From positions 124,001 through 188,000 of the forward strand of contig CACGJX010000002.1 of the NCBI GenBank assembly GCA_902573465.1: a stretch of DNA of 64,000 nt, read 5' to 3'. Below the pieces are notes generated by a model. It did no database searches, was not told the origin of the DNA, and saw only the letters and a list, made by a program, of their open reading frames with translations. Positions 8,930 to 20,512 of the stretch are shown one piece after another. The DNA is from an uncultured Pelagibacteraceae bacterium. GTDB lineage: Bacteria > Pseudomonadota > Alphaproteobacteria > Pelagibacterales > Pelagibacteraceae. The position numbers and the translations under genes are program-made. Every line of letters starts with the position of its first letter. Positions within the stretch are counted from its first letter, which is position 1.

Positions 8930-11331
8930 AAATCACATTCGATTGGTTAAAAGATCATTTAAAAACTAATCTCAAAGAAAAAAATCTTTTAGAACAACTT
9001 ACCAATATAGGACTAGAGGTAGAAAGTGTGGAAAGACTTTCATCTAATAATCAATTATTTAAAGTTGCAAAAATTGTCAAGACAGAAAAACATCCAAACG
9101 CAGATCGACTTAAAGTTTGTGATGTAAACATCGGTGAGAAAGAGCTTAAAAAAGTTGTGTGTGGTGCCACTAATGCGAGCGAAGGACTTATTACCATATA
9201 TGCACCTCCAGGTGCAATTATCCCAAAGACTAACACAAAATTAGAAATAGCAAAAATTAGAGGTGTAACTTCTTACGGAATGCTTTGTTCTGAGTCTGAG
9301 TTAAATTTATCTGATGAGAGCGATGGTATTACCGAATTATCAAAAAAATATGAAAAAAATATTGGTGAAAGTTATTTTTCAAAATCAAAATCTAATCTTA
9401 TTGATTTATCTGTTACACCTAATCGACCAGATTGTCTTGGTGTAAAGGGAATAGCTAGAGATCTTGCAGCTTCAGGTTTTGGAAGGTTAATAGTATCTAA
9501 ACAAAAACAAATTAAATTAAAAATAAAACAAAATTTAAAAGTTAAGATTAGTAAGGAGAAAGGACAAGGGTGTACTACTTTTGGAAGTTGTTTAATAAAA
9601 AACGTAAAAAATACTGTTAGTCCTCAATGGCTCAAAGATAAATTAATTTCAGTTGGTCAAAAACCTATTTCAGCTATTGTTGATATAACAAATTATGTAA
9701 TGCTTGATATTAATCGACCATTACACGCATATGATGCTGACAAAATTGAAAAAGGGATAATCGTAAGAAACTCAAAATCTGGAGAAGAATTTACAGCACT
9801 GGACAATAAAATTTATAAGTTAGAAAAAGGTATGTGTGTCATTAGTGACAACAAAGGAGTTTTAGGATTAGGTGGAATTATTGGGGGTATAAGATCAGCC
9901 ACAGAATTTGATACAAAAAATATTTTATTAGAGTCTGCTTATTTCGATCCAAGATCAATTAGAAATACGGCCAAAAAATTGAATTTAGATACGGATGCTA
10001 AATTCAGATTTGAAAGAGGAATTGATCCATTATCAATCGAAACTGGTTTAGATAAAGCAGCATCATTAATTCAAGAAATTTGCGGCGGTGAAGTTAGTAA
10101 AATCGATATACAAAAAATTGAGTCTTATAAAACCAAAACTATAAACTTTGATGTAAATTCTTTTGAAAATATAGTTGGATTTAAGATTTCAGAAAAGGAA
10201 ATGCAAAGAATTCTGACCGATCTAGGATTTATTATTAAAAAAGAAAAAAATTTTTTAAAGTTGACAGTTCCTTCTTGGAGACCGGATATTTCACAGCAAA
10301 TTGATATTATTGAAGAGCTGGTAAGAATAAGTGGTTATGATAAAATAAAAACTTTAGACCCAATAAAGAATAGATCTAAATCTACTTTAACTCATACTCA
10401 AAGATTATTCCATTTCTTACAAAGAGCGATTGCTTCAAAGGGTTATTTAGAGGCAATAACATGGTCATTTACAGATAAAAACTATAACGATCACTTTAGA
10501 GAAGCTAATAAAGAGGTAAAAATTGTAAACCCTATAAGTTCTGAATTGGGAGTTTTAAGAAATTCTATATTTTCAAATTTAATCATGTATATGAGCAAAA
10601 ATTTGGATAGAGGCTTTAAAGATTTATCTATATTTGAGATAGGTCCTGTTTTTACAGGTCCAAACCCAGGTCAACAAAAGACAGTAGTTTGTGGTTTATC
10701 AGCCGGTAAAAAATCAAGACTTTCTTGGATCGATAAAGAGAGAAATATTGATTTATTTGATGCAAAAAGAGATGTAGTACAAACTTTGAGCGAAGCAGGT
10801 TATAATTCTAATCAATTTTTTATTGATAGCAAAACACCCAATTATTATCATCCAGGTAAATCTGGTAGGATTTTCTTAGATCATGGTAAAGATAAAGTTG
10901 CAGCTTATTTTGGTGAAATTCATCCGAATATTTTAAAAAAAATTGATATTAAAACTGAAAATCTAATTGGTTTTGAAATCTTTTTAGAAAATTTAAAAAT
11001 TTCAAGAAAAACATTGAGAGATCAAAAATTGAAGTTTGCTGTATCGGATTTTCAAAAATCAGAACGAGATTTTGCATTTGTAGTCAATAAAGATTTAGAA
11101 GCACAAGAGTTAATAGATGTAATTTCTAATGTAAATCCAAATCTTATTAGCAATATTAAAGTTTTTGATGTTTATGAAGGAGAAAATATCCCAGATAACC
11201 AAAAGTCTATAGCTATCAGCATAACGATTCAGTCATCAGAAAAAACCTTGAACGATAAGGACTTAGAGAAAATTAATAATTCAATCATAGAAGCAGTACA
11301 AAATAAAACTGGCGCTAAAATTAGATCTTAA
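8926..11331 (+). CDS. pheT: Phenylalanyl-tRNA synthetase beta subunit
   Basis: Structural, editing and tRNA-binding subunit of PheRS. Length 801 residues, as usual for the long bacterial form. Domain order: N-terminal EMAP-like tRNA-binding domain ([14 protein letters not shown] near residue 47), B3/B4 editing domain (TPNRPDCLG near 164), B5, inactive class II-like core, and a C-terminal ferredoxin-like anticodon-binding domain ([14 protein letters not shown]). It starts inside the pheS stop (ATGA) and is followed after 10 bp by lepA. Confidence 0.98.
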   Translation: MKITFDWLKDHLKTNLKEKNLLEQLTNIGLEVESVERLSSNNQLFKVAKIVKTEKHPNADRLKVCDVNIGEKELKKVVCGATNASEGLITIYAPPGAIIPKTNTKLEIAKIRGVTSYGMLCSESELNLSDESDGITELSKKYEKNIGESYFSKSKSNLIDLSVTPNRPDCLGVKGIARDLAASGFGRLIVSKQKQIKLKIKQNLKVKISKEKGQGCTTFGSCLIKNVKNTVSPQWLKDKLISVGQKPISAIVDITNYVMLDINRPLHAYDADKIEKGIIVRNSKSGEEFTALDNKIYKLEKGMCVISDNKGVLGLGGIIGGIRSATEFDTKNILLESAYFDPRSIRNTAKKLNLDTDAKFRFERGIDPLSIETGLDKAASLIQEICGGEVSKIDIQKIESYKTKTINFDVNSFENIVGFKISEKEMQRILTDLGFIIKKEKNFLKLTVPSWRPDISQQIDIIEELVRISGYDKIKTLDPIKNRSKSTLTHTQRLFHFLQRAIASKGYLEAITWSFTDKNYNDHFREANKEVKIVNPISSELGVLRNSIFSNLIMYMSKNLDRGFKDLSIFEIGPVFTGPNPGQQKTVVCGLSAGKKSRLSWIDKERNIDLFDAKRDVVQTLSEAGYNSNQFFIDSKTPNYYHPGKSGRIFLDHGKDKVAAYFGEIHPNILKKIDIKTENLIGFEIFLENLKISRKTLRDQKLKFAVSDFQKSERDFAFVVNKDLEAQELIDVISNVNPNLISNIKVFDVYEGENIPDNQKSIAISITIQSSEKTLNDKDLEKINNSIIEAVQNKTGAKIRS

Positions 11332-11341
11332 AATTAAAATA

Positions 11342-13150
11342 ATGAGTACAATCGATAATATCAGAAATTTTGCAATCATTGCTCATATTGATCATGGGAA
11401 ATCTACAATAGCTGATAGAATAATCCATCAATGTGGTGGTTTGACAGAAAGAGAAATGAAATCACAAGTACTTGACTCTATGGATATAGAAAGAGAGAGG
11501 GGTATCACAATAAAAGCACAGACAGTAAAGTTAAATTACAAAGCAAAAAATGGAAAAAATTATATTTTAAATATTATAGATACCCCTGGTCATGTAGATT
11601 TTAGTTATGAGGTAAGTAGATCTTTGTATGCATGTGAAGGATCAATATTAATTGTAGATAGTACTCAGGGTGTCGAAGCTCAGACACTGGCTAATGTTTA
11701 TCAAGCTCTAGATATTAATCATGAAATCATTCCTGTTTTAAACAAAATAGATTTGCCTGCTTCTGATCTGGATAGAACAAAAAAACAAATCGAGGATGTT
11801 ATAGGAATTGATACTGAAAATGCGATCCCATGCTCAGGAAAAACAGGAGAAGGTATAAATGATATTCTGGAGCAAATTATCAATCAACTACCGAGCCCAA
11901 AAGGTGACTCTGATAAAGATTTAAAATGTTTGTTAGTCGATAGTTGGTATGACACTTATTTAGGTGTCGTAATTTTAGTTAGGGTAATTAATGGTAAACT
12001 TAAAAAAAATATGAAAATTAAAATGCTTTCTACCAATCAAGACTATATAGTTGAAAAAGTTGGAGTTTTTACACCAAAGGCAAAAGATATAGATGAATTG
12101 AATACTGGTGAAATAGGTTTTATTACTACAGGAATTAAAGTTCTTTCAGAAACAAAAGTTGGTGACACTATCTGTGATGCATCAAAACCATCTGTGAATG
12201 CATTACCTGGTTTTAAACCAAGTAAACCTGTAGTTTTTTGTGGGCTGTTTCCTGTTGATAGCTCCGAGTATCAAAAATTAAAAGATGGGCTAGCCAAATT
12301 ACAGTTAAATGATGCAAGCTTTTCATATGAAGCAGAGTCATCATCAGCTCTAGGATTAGGATTTAGATGTGGATTTTTAGGTCTCTTACATCTTGAAATC
12401 ATCACAGAAAGATTAGAACGAGAGTTTGATGTAAATTTGTTAACAACTACACCTGGAGTAGTTTATAAAGTAAACCTAAATAGTGGCAAATGTATAGATT
12501 TACAAAATCCATCAACACTTCCAGATCCAACACTTATAAATTCAATTGAGGAGCCTTGGATTAAAGCAACTATAATAACTCCTGATGAATATTTAGGTTC
12601 AATAATAAAATTATGTCAGGATAAAAGAGGAATACAAACTAATCTCTCCTACTCAGGAAATAGAGCAGTATTAACTTACGAACTTCCATTAAACGAAGTT
12701 GTGTTTGACTTTAATGACAGAATTAAATCAATGACAAGTGGTTATGCGAGTTTTGATTATGAAATGTTAGAGTATAGAGAAGGAGAATTAGTAAAACTTG
12801 GTATTTTAGTTAACAGCGAACCAGTGGATGCACTTGCTATGATGATACACAAAAATTTTGCTCAAAAAACAGGAAGGGAAGTTTGTGAAAAACTAAAAGA
12901 TTTAATACCTAGACATAATTTTATGATCCCAGTTCAAGCTGCAATTGGTGGAAAAATTATTGCAAGAGAAACAATTAAGGGTTTTAAAAAAGATGTTTTA
13001 ACAAAAATTCATGGTGGAGGAGCAACAGATAGAAAAAGAAAACTCTTAGAAAAACAAAAGAAAGGAAAAGCAAGATCTAAACAATTTGGTAGAGTAGAGA
13101 TACCTCAAGAAGCTTTTATTGGAGTTTTGAAGATTAATAAAGAGAAATAA
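11342..13150 (+). CDS. lepA: Elongation factor 4 (LepA GTPase)
   Basis: A ribosomal translocase-like GTPase linked to stress and to initiation or back-translocation. Length 602 residues, normal. G1 is AHIDHGKST (residues 14-22), G3 is DTPGHVDF and G4 is NKID. The EF-G-like domains and the unique C-terminal domain ([21 protein letters not shown] region) follow. It closes the translation block and is convergent with the oxidoreductase gene at 13157, with 6 bp between the stops. Confidence 0.98.
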   Translation: MSTIDNIRNFAIIAHIDHGKSTIADRIIHQCGGLTEREMKSQVLDSMDIERERGITIKAQTVKLNYKAKNGKNYILNIIDTPGHVDFSYEVSRSLYACEGSILIVDSTQGVEAQTLANVYQALDINHEIIPVLNKIDLPASDLDRTKKQIEDVIGIDTENAIPCSGKTGEGINDILEQIINQLPSPKGDSDKDLKCLLVDSWYDTYLGVVILVRVINGKLKKNMKIKMLSTNQDYIVEKVGVFTPKAKDIDELNTGEIGFITTGIKVLSETKVGDTICDASKPSVNALPGFKPSKPVVFCGLFPVDSSEYQKLKDGLAKLQLNDASFSYEAESSSALGLGFRCGFLGLLHLEIITERLEREFDVNLLTTTPGVVYKVNLNSGKCIDLQNPSTLPDPTLINSIEEPWIKATIITPDEYLGSIIKLCQDKRGIQTNLSYSGNRAVLTYELPLNEVVFDFNDRIKSMTSGYASFDYEMLEYREGELVKLGILVNSEPVDALAMMIHKNFAQKTGREVCEKLKDLIPRHNFMIPVQAAIGGKIIARETIKGFKKDVLTKIHGGGATDRKRKLLEKQKKGKARSKQFGRVEIPQEAFIGVLKINKEK

Positions 13151-13156
13151 GATAAT

Positions 13157-14182
13157 CTAATATTCAAACCAATCAGATAATAATTTAATCTTATTTTCAA
13201 TTTTTTTTAAAGAAACATCTAAATTATTATTTTCAAATATTTCACGGTTTATTAAAAGATTTGATATACTCATTATTTCATAATGATAAGAGTTAAATTT
13301 ATCTAAATTATAAAGATTTTTATTTTTGTTATCTTTAAATTCTAGTGCACTGTCCAAAGATATATTAAAAATATTTCTAAGTGTAATTACATCTTCATCA
13401 GTATAAATTATAAAATTATTTTCTAAATTTTTGGTAAGGGATGTTTTTAGTTCAATCTCAATATTTCTAAAAGAAAGAGTTAAAGATGATTCTAGATCAA
13501 TATTTTTTGATATTTTTTTTTCACATTTTGTAATTACGTTCTTGTCTGTAATGTCATTAAAAATTTCCATTATATCTAGTAGTAACGAAATTGGATAAAT
13601 ACCACCATCAAGTATTGATCCACCATCAAGGTCTTTATTAAATAATCTTTTTTTATGATTTACTTTTTTTAATCTAAATCCAAAAATTTTTTTTCCACCT
13701 AAAGCATCATTTCCAAAACTTGATTCTATTTTTATTATTTTTGAAAAATTCAGTTTTTTTATTTCATTAAGTATTTTTTTATAAAAAGGGTGAAACTTGT
13801 TAGCAATTCCTTCTTCTAATAATAATTTTTTTTTTAAAGATAATCTTTTTAATTCTCTAAAAGATTGAATATTTTTTGTTATCGGTTTTTCTACAAGAAC
13901 ATTTTTATTAAAATTCAAAGCTTTGAAACAATATGTTTCATGCATTGAATTTGGCAACCCAACATAAACAATATCTATATCTGGGTGACTAATAACGTCA
14001 TCATAATTTGAAAAAATATTCTTTTCCTCTAATTCAAATTTGTTTTTAAACAATTCTCTTTTTTTTTCTTGCAGACTAGCTACTGCTTTTAAATTTGAAT
14101 TGTCAATATTTGCAAACTCCTTTCCTAAGTTATATGAGGCATTTCCTAATCCTATAAGACCCCAATTGATAATTTTTTTCAT
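13157..14182 (-). CDS. Gfo/Idh/MocA-family oxidoreductase
   Basis: A 341-residue NAD(P)-dependent oxidoreductase, of a family that often works on sugar nucleotides or inositols. The N-terminal Rossmann fold shows GLIGLGNAS near residue 9, and the family EKP motif is seen in VEKPITKN near residue 97. The C-terminal dimerisation/substrate domain contains a GGSILDGGIYP stretch. It opens a small polysaccharide block (13157-16941) and is divergent from the GT61-like gene, with 41 bp between starts. It may make a modified sugar for surface glycans; that is inference from the neighbours. A+T content looks even higher than in the flanking core genes. Confidence 0.85.
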   Translation of the reverse strand: MKKIINWGLIGLGNASYNLGKEFANIDNSNLKAVASLQEKKRELFKNKFELEEKNIFSNYDDVISHPDIDIVYVGLPNSMHETYCFKALNFNKNVLVEKPITKNIQSFRELKRLSLKKKLLLEEGIANKFHPFYKKILNEIKKLNFSKIIKIESSFGNDALGGKKIFGFRLKKVNHKKRLFNKDLDGGSILDGGIYPISLLLDIMEIFNDITDKNVITKCEKKISKNIDLESSLTLSFRNIEIELKTSLTKNLENNFIIYTDEDVITLRNIFNISLDSALEFKDNKNKNLYNLDKFNSYHYEIMSISNLLINREIFENNNLDVSLKKIENKIKLLSDWFEY

Positions 14183-14209
14183 AAAGTGTAAATTTAATTG
14201 AACACGATT

Positions 14210-14226
14210 TATAAGTTAAGTTTATG
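14210..14226 (+). promoter_or_regulatory. -10-like box 8 bp before an ATG (candidate leaderless start)
   Basis: TATAAG at 14210-14215, 8 bases, then the ATG at 14224. This is the same geometry as at 3565 and 23803. There is no Shine-Dalgarno sequence in the 41-bp divergent spacer and no convincing -35 element. Confidence 0.35.
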
Positions 14227-15318
14227 ACAATAAGAAAAATATTACAAAAAATATTTAAAAAAAGTTTTCATTTAATATTTAAAGTTTTTTATGGGAAAAT
14301 AAATATTTCTAGAGATTTAAAAACAATTAATTTCAAAAAAATTGAGGTAAGAATTGTCAAAATTGATAAAAAAGATTTCAATTTAAATAATAGTATTTAC
14401 ATTATTCCAGAAGGTAGGGTCTTTACAGATCTAAATGAACATGTTGCCATAATCAAAGATAATTTTATAATTCCTGAAATTTCATTTCAACAAATTAAAG
14501 ATGAGTTAAAAAATGTTGAATTTAATAGAGTAATTCATCAGGGTACAAACAGATTTCAAAAGAAAATTGATGGCAAGGTATTAAGCTTAGTTCAAGGAGG
14601 GAGTGGTAATAATTATTTCCATTTCCTCTTTGATATTGTTACAAAATTGAAAATTTACGAAGAACATTTTTCTTTAAGTGAAATTGATTACTTTTATGTG
14701 CCAGGTATAAATTCTTGGCAAAAACAAATTCTATCATTATTTGAAATTAATGAGAAAAAATTAATTGATAGTAATAAATATAGACACATAAAAGCTAGAG
14801 AGATAATTGCTATCGACCACCCATGGTACAAGAGTGGTTACATCCAAAAAGAAATCAAAAATTTACCAGAATGGAGCATCTTTTTTTTAAGAGAGAAATT
14901 TTTAGATTTAAGAAAAAAATTTAAAGCATCTAAAAAAATATTTATTGATAGAACTGACTCTGTTTATAAACATTGTAAATTAATTAATAATCAGGAAGTA
15001 ATTCAATATTTAGAAAAAAAAGGATTTAAAAGTTATCAAACAAGTAAATTAGATTTTTGTGAGCAAATTTATTTATTTGAGAATGCTGATATCATAATTA
15101 GCCCACATGGAGCAGCTTTAACAAATATTATTTTTTCTAAACCAGGCACTAAATTATTCGAATTAATACCGAAAAATCACGGAAGTGTAAAATGTGAGAG
15201 GATTTCTAATTTTTTGAAATTCAACTATACAAGAATAAATTTGGATCCAGTTGTCACTGATAATAACGAAGGTGATATAAAAATTGAATTAGACCTGTTA
15301 GATAAGATGATACAATAA
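14224..15318 (+). CDS. Glycosyltransferase family 61 (DUF563)-like protein
   Basis: A 364-residue protein recognisable as GT61/DUF563 by QGGSGNNYFHFLFD near residue 123 and the C-terminal ISPHGAALTNIIFSKPGT near 294. Bacterial members occur in capsule and lipopolysaccharide loci and probably transfer pentoses or hexosamines; the real substrate is unknown. It lies in the 13157-16941 block with an oxidoreductase, a GT17-like transferase and a sulfotransferase. No transmembrane segment is obvious. It is convergent with the GT17-like gene, with 33 bp between stops. Confidence 0.82.
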   Translation: MTIRKILQKIFKKSFHLIFKVFYGKINISRDLKTINFKKIEVRIVKIDKKDFNLNNSIYIIPEGRVFTDLNEHVAIIKDNFIIPEISFQQIKDELKNVEFNRVIHQGTNRFQKKIDGKVLSLVQGGSGNNYFHFLFDIVTKLKIYEEHFSLSEIDYFYVPGINSWQKQILSLFEINEKKLIDSNKYRHIKAREIIAIDHPWYKSGYIQKEIKNLPEWSIFFLREKFLDLRKKFKASKKIFIDRTDSVYKHCKLINNQEVIQYLEKKGFKSYQTSKLDFCEQIYLFENADIIISPHGAALTNIIFSKPGTKLFELIPKNHGSVKCERISNFLKFNYTRINLDPVVTDNNEGDIKIELDLLDKMIQ

Positions 15319-15351
15319 TTTAACTAAAGATGGCTGATATTAATTAAAATT

Positions 15352-16155
15352 TTAAAGTATCCAATAATTTAGCTTTTCCTTATTGTTTAAAATATATTTT
15401 GGATAAGTATTGTCTAAGTCTACTCTTATATATTCATGATTTCTTTTAAATAAATCTTTCTTATGCTCTATATTTTTTTTGATGATTTCTAAATTTGAAT
15501 ACTCAGGTTTTGCAAATTCCGTGTGTGCAAATGTTTTTAGTTTAAGTGATATTTCTTCAGGAGTAAGTAAGGAGTTAAAATGCCAACCTCCATCTTCAAA
15601 AATTTCTATACTTTTTTCCCTATAAAACTTCCAAAATGGTTGACTTAAATTTTTTTTAATAATCTTTTGCCGCATAAAATCTATTGAACCTAAGTCTTTT
15701 TTTTTACAAATTCTTGTTCCCTCCCAGGGACTTTCGTATTTATTAAAGAGGTTAAACTTATAACAATACATATTTTGTAAAAATATACCGTATTTTTTCT
15801 TTAAGTTAATTTTTTTTAATATTTTTGGATTAGGTATCTCATCAGGATCACTAAACATTATATAATCATTTTTATCAGCTTTATTTAATGCATTAAAAAT
15901 ATATTCTCTTTGTTCTGCTTGATTTTTCCAAATATCATTTTGATTTTTAAAAGGTTTATCATGTATTAAATGAATTACTTTATCTCTAAAGTATTCATTC
16001 TCCAATTTAAAATTAATTTTCTTTTTGTTACCACGATGATCAAAAATCGATTCACATACTATGAAGTAATCAATTACTTCTTTAAGTATCTCAAATCTCA
16101 TGTTTGTAATAAAATTTTCACTAAAAAAAGTAATGCAATCGAAAATTTTAGTCAT
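15352..16155 (-). CDS. Glycosyltransferase family 17-like protein
   Basis: A 267-residue protein resembling GT17 (eukaryotic GnT-III, beta-1,4-N-acetylglucosaminyltransferase). The N-terminus MTKIFDCITFFSEN and the metal-binding type acidic motif (MFSDPDEIPNP, about residue 100) are the main signs, along with HFNSLLTPEEI further on. It probably adds a sugar to a surface glycan. It is the only minus-strand glycosyltransferase in this block, flanked by opposing genes, as is common where genes were gained one at a time. An N-acetylglucosaminyl donor is family-based inference. Confidence 0.8.
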   Translation of the reverse strand: MTKIFDCITFFSENFITNMRFEILKEVIDYFIVCESIFDHRGNKKKINFKLENEYFRDKVIHLIHDKPFKNQNDIWKNQAEQREYIFNALNKADKNDYIMFSDPDEIPNPKILKKINLKKKYGIFLQNMYCYKFNLFNKYESPWEGTRICKKKDLGSIDFMRQKIIKKNLSQPFWKFYREKSIEIFEDGGWHFNSLLTPEEISLKLKTFAHTEFAKPEYSNLEIIKKNIEHKKDLFKRNHEYIRVDLDNTYPKYILNNKEKLNYWIL

Positions 16156-16233
16156 TATTAAATAAATTTTGGTTTAACTATATTATGTTATATATTAAAT
16201 AATAAATAGAATTTAATTACTATCATATTTTTG

Positions 16234-16941
16234 ATGAAATTTTTAAAAAGGATAAGTATCTTTCTTAATAAACCAAAGGTTTTTTGTATTGGTATGAATA
16301 AAACTGGTACAACCACAATGTCAAGAATTTTTAAAAATTTAAATTTTAGAGTTGCGCCTCAAATTAAGCAAGAAGAAGTCATAGGTGATTTTAATTTTAA
16401 TAATGAAGAATATAAAATTAAAAAATTTTGTTGGAAATATAATTTTTTCCAAGACCTTCCGTTTTCTCAAGGGGATAGCTATAAAAAGATAGATAAAATA
16501 TTCCCTAAGAGTAAATTTATACTTACAGTCAGAGAATCAAATCACTGGTTTGAAAGTTTATGTAATTTCCATTTAATTTATTTTAAAAAAATGGGTTATA
16601 ATTTTAAAGATATAAAGCAAGTTAAAGAGGAACATTTAAAAAAATTTGATTGGATTAAAAAGGGTTACTATTACGAATATACAAAAAACCTTTGGATCTC
16701 TGAAATTAAAAACAATCAATTAGTTTATAACTGGGATCTACTTTATGATAAATCACATTATATAAAAGTTTATGAAAAAAGAAACAAGGACATAACAAAT
16801 TATTTCACTGATAGAAAATCAGATTTACTAATATTCAATGTAAATGAAAACAGAGATATTTCAAAAATATTAAGATTTTTAGATTTAAGTAATCAATTAA
16901 ACTTTAACTTACCTCACGAGTTAAAATCTAATTATAAATGA
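16234..16941 (+). CDS. Sulfotransferase-family protein
   Basis: A 235-residue protein with the PAPS-binding 5'-phosphosulfate loop (GMNKTGTTTMSRIF, about residues 20-33) and a later strand/loop (ILTVRESNHWFESL) matching the 3'-phosphate-binding region. It probably sulfates a carbohydrate in the adjacent surface-glycan pathway. I chose the ATG at 16234 over the TTG at 16231. It ends 24 bp before tRNA-Ser. Cytoplasmic, with no signal peptide. The acceptor is unknown. Confidence 0.78.
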   Translation: MKFLKRISIFLNKPKVFCIGMNKTGTTTMSRIFKNLNFRVAPQIKQEEVIGDFNFNNEEYKIKKFCWKYNFFQDLPFSQGDSYKKIDKIFPKSKFILTVRESNHWFESLCNFHLIYFKKMGYNFKDIKQVKEEHLKKFDWIKKGYYYEYTKNLWISEIKNNQLVYNWDLLYDKSHYIKVYEKRNKDITNYFTDRKSDLLIFNVNENRDISKILRFLDLSNQLNFNLPHELKSNYK

Positions 16942-16965
16942 TAAAAATTATTCAGACTTATTTAT

Positions 16966-17055
16966 GGAGAGGTGGCCGAGTGGTTGAAGGCGCACGCTTG
17001 GAAAGCGTGTAAAGGGGAAACTCTTTCATGGGTTCGAATCCCATTCTCTCCGCCA
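16966..17055 (+). tRNA. tRNA-Ser(GGA)
   Basis: A 90-nt class II tRNA. The acceptor GGAGAGG pairs with TCTCTCC, with discriminator G and encoded CCA (17053-17055). The anticodon loop TTGGAAA gives anticodon GGA, reading UCC and UCU. The long variable arm is present. D- and T-loops are canonical (GG in the D-loop, TTCGAAT in the T-loop), unlike the other three tRNAs in the window. A weak inverted repeat (AAATAAG at 17058-17064, CTTATTT at 17080-17086) followed by a T-rich stretch may end its transcript. Confidence 0.97.
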
Positions 17056-17116
17056 TCAAATAAGCCTTAATATATCTACCTTATTTAAGATTTTTATTAG
17101 AAATTTGTAATTTTAA

Positions 17117-17147
17117 TTGAGCAATTTTTATCAAAAAATGTTATAAT
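17117..17147 (+). promoter_or_regulatory. Candidate gyrB promoter
   Basis: TTGAGC at 17117-17122 and a perfect TATAAT at 17142-17147, with a 19-bp spacer, followed by a run of T. The predicted start lies near 17154, giving a leader of about 17 nt before the gyrB ATG at 17171. The spacer is longer than the ideal 17 bp. Confidence 0.5.
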
Positions 17148-17161
17148 TTTTTTTTCCTTAA

Positions 17162-19228
<2,067 letters not shown>

Positions 19229-19231
19229 ATC

Positions 19232-20512
19232 ATGAAGTTTTTTGAAACTTCAAAATTTCATACTTTAAAAAAATCCACTTATATTTCTTTAAGATGGATA
19301 GGCATAATAGGTCAACTAATTTCAGTTTATATTGTTTATTTTTTTTTTAATTTTGATTTTAGTTTTATGTTATCAAATTTAATTATCTTTATTGGAATTT
19401 TAAGTAATTTTTATTTAATCTTCATTTACAGCAAAACTCAACTTTCAGATAGATCTGCGCTTATTTTTTTAATGATTGACATATTTCAATTGGGCTCACT
19501 TATATATTTAACAGGAGGAGTAGCAAATCCCTTTGTAATTTTTTTGTTAATTCCTAGTGTCTTCGCGTCATCAAATTTAGGTATTAGAACTAATTTATTT
19601 CTTGTTATCACCACAATATTAATGATTACTTTTTTGACATTTTATTCAGAAGATTTGCCTGCGCCCTTAAATAATCACTTTCATGTCGATCCATATTATT
19701 ATTATTCCATTCCAGTCGCTTTTATAATTGCTTTAATTTTTTTGAATTATTTTGCGATAGTATTCGGTTCAGAGTCTAGAAAAAGAAAAGAAGCTTTAAG
19801 TAAAATGGAGGAAATAATGGCTCAAGAACATGAAATGTTGTCTTTAGGAGGTCAAGCAGCAGCAGCAGCACATTCTCTAGGAACTCCTTTATCTACCATT
19901 AAAATTATCTCGCAAGAGCTGAAACATCAGTTGAAAGACCGTACAGAACTGGCTTCAGATATAGAATTATTATCAAGTCAAGTTGAGAGATGTAATCAAA
20001 TTTTAAAAAAATTGTCTTTAAATCCAATTGAAGAAGATGATTTTATAGATGAGGACTTATATTTTAAGAAATATATCAATCAAATTGTTAATTCATTTAA
20101 AGAAACAAGTAAGAAAAAATTTATTTTAAATTTCGACCAAGACGCAAGTCCAAAAAAAATTTCAAAATCAATTGAAATTATGTATGGTTTGAGAAATTTT
20201 ATCGGAAATGCAAACAAATTCGCTAAAGAAAAAATATTTATAACCCTTAAAAGCAACAATGATTACACTGAAATTACTATTGAAGATGATGGTCAAGGAT
20301 ATCCTAACGAAATTTTGTCAAAAATAGGTGAACCTTACTTAAGATCTCTTAAAAATAAAGATAAGGGTCAAATTGGTTTAGGTTTAGGAATATTTATAGG
20401 TAAAAACTTACTTGAAAAAAATTTTGGCTCTTTAAATTGTCGAAATTCTAAAACAAGAACTGGAGCAGAGGTTAGTATAAGATGGAGAAATCAAGATTTA
20501 AAAAAAATTTAA
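19232..20512 (+). CDS. regB: RegB/PrrB-type redox sensor histidine kinase
   Basis: A 426-residue membrane histidine kinase that in related bacteria senses the quinone pool and phosphorylates RegA. About six hydrophobic segments occupy residues 20-180. The RegB quinone-binding heptad GGVANPF is at residues 95-101. The H-box HSLGTPL places the phosphorylated His at 214, and Cys254 lies exactly 40 residues later (VERCNQIL), the same spacing as His225 to the redox-active Cys265 of Rhodobacter capsulatus RegB. The N, G1 and G2 boxes of the ATPase domain follow (NANKFA, DDGQGYP, GLGLGIF). No response regulator gene is adjacent. It lies 3 bp after gyrB and converges on cobT with a 4-bp overlap. Confidence 0.88.
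   Translation: MKFFETSKFHTLKKSTYISLRWIGIIGQLISVYIVYFFFNFDFSFMLSNLIIFIGILSNFYLIFIYSKTQLSDRSALIFLMIDIFQLGSLIYLTGGVANPFVIFLLIPSVFASSNLGIRTNLFLVITTILMITFLTFYSEDLPAPLNNHFHVDPYYYYSIPVAFIIALIFLNYFAIVFGSESRKRKEALSKMEEIMAQEHEMLSLGGQAAAAAHSLGTPLSTIKIISQELKHQLKDRTELASDIELLSSQVERCNQILKKLSLNPIEEDDFIDEDLYFKKYINQIVNSFKETSKKKFILNFDQDASPKKISKSIEIMYGLRNFIGNANKFAKEKIFITLKSNNDYTEITIEDDGQGYPNEILSKIGEPYLRSLKNKDKGQIGLGLGIFIGKNLLEKNFGSLNCRNSKTRTGAEVSIRWRNQDLKKI

Noticed and set aside
16966-17055. tRNA-Ser as an integration site for the glycan block
   Set aside because: The block is on the 5' side of the tRNA. Integrases usually use the 3' end, no integrase gene is present, and I saw no repeated tRNA fragment at the other edge.
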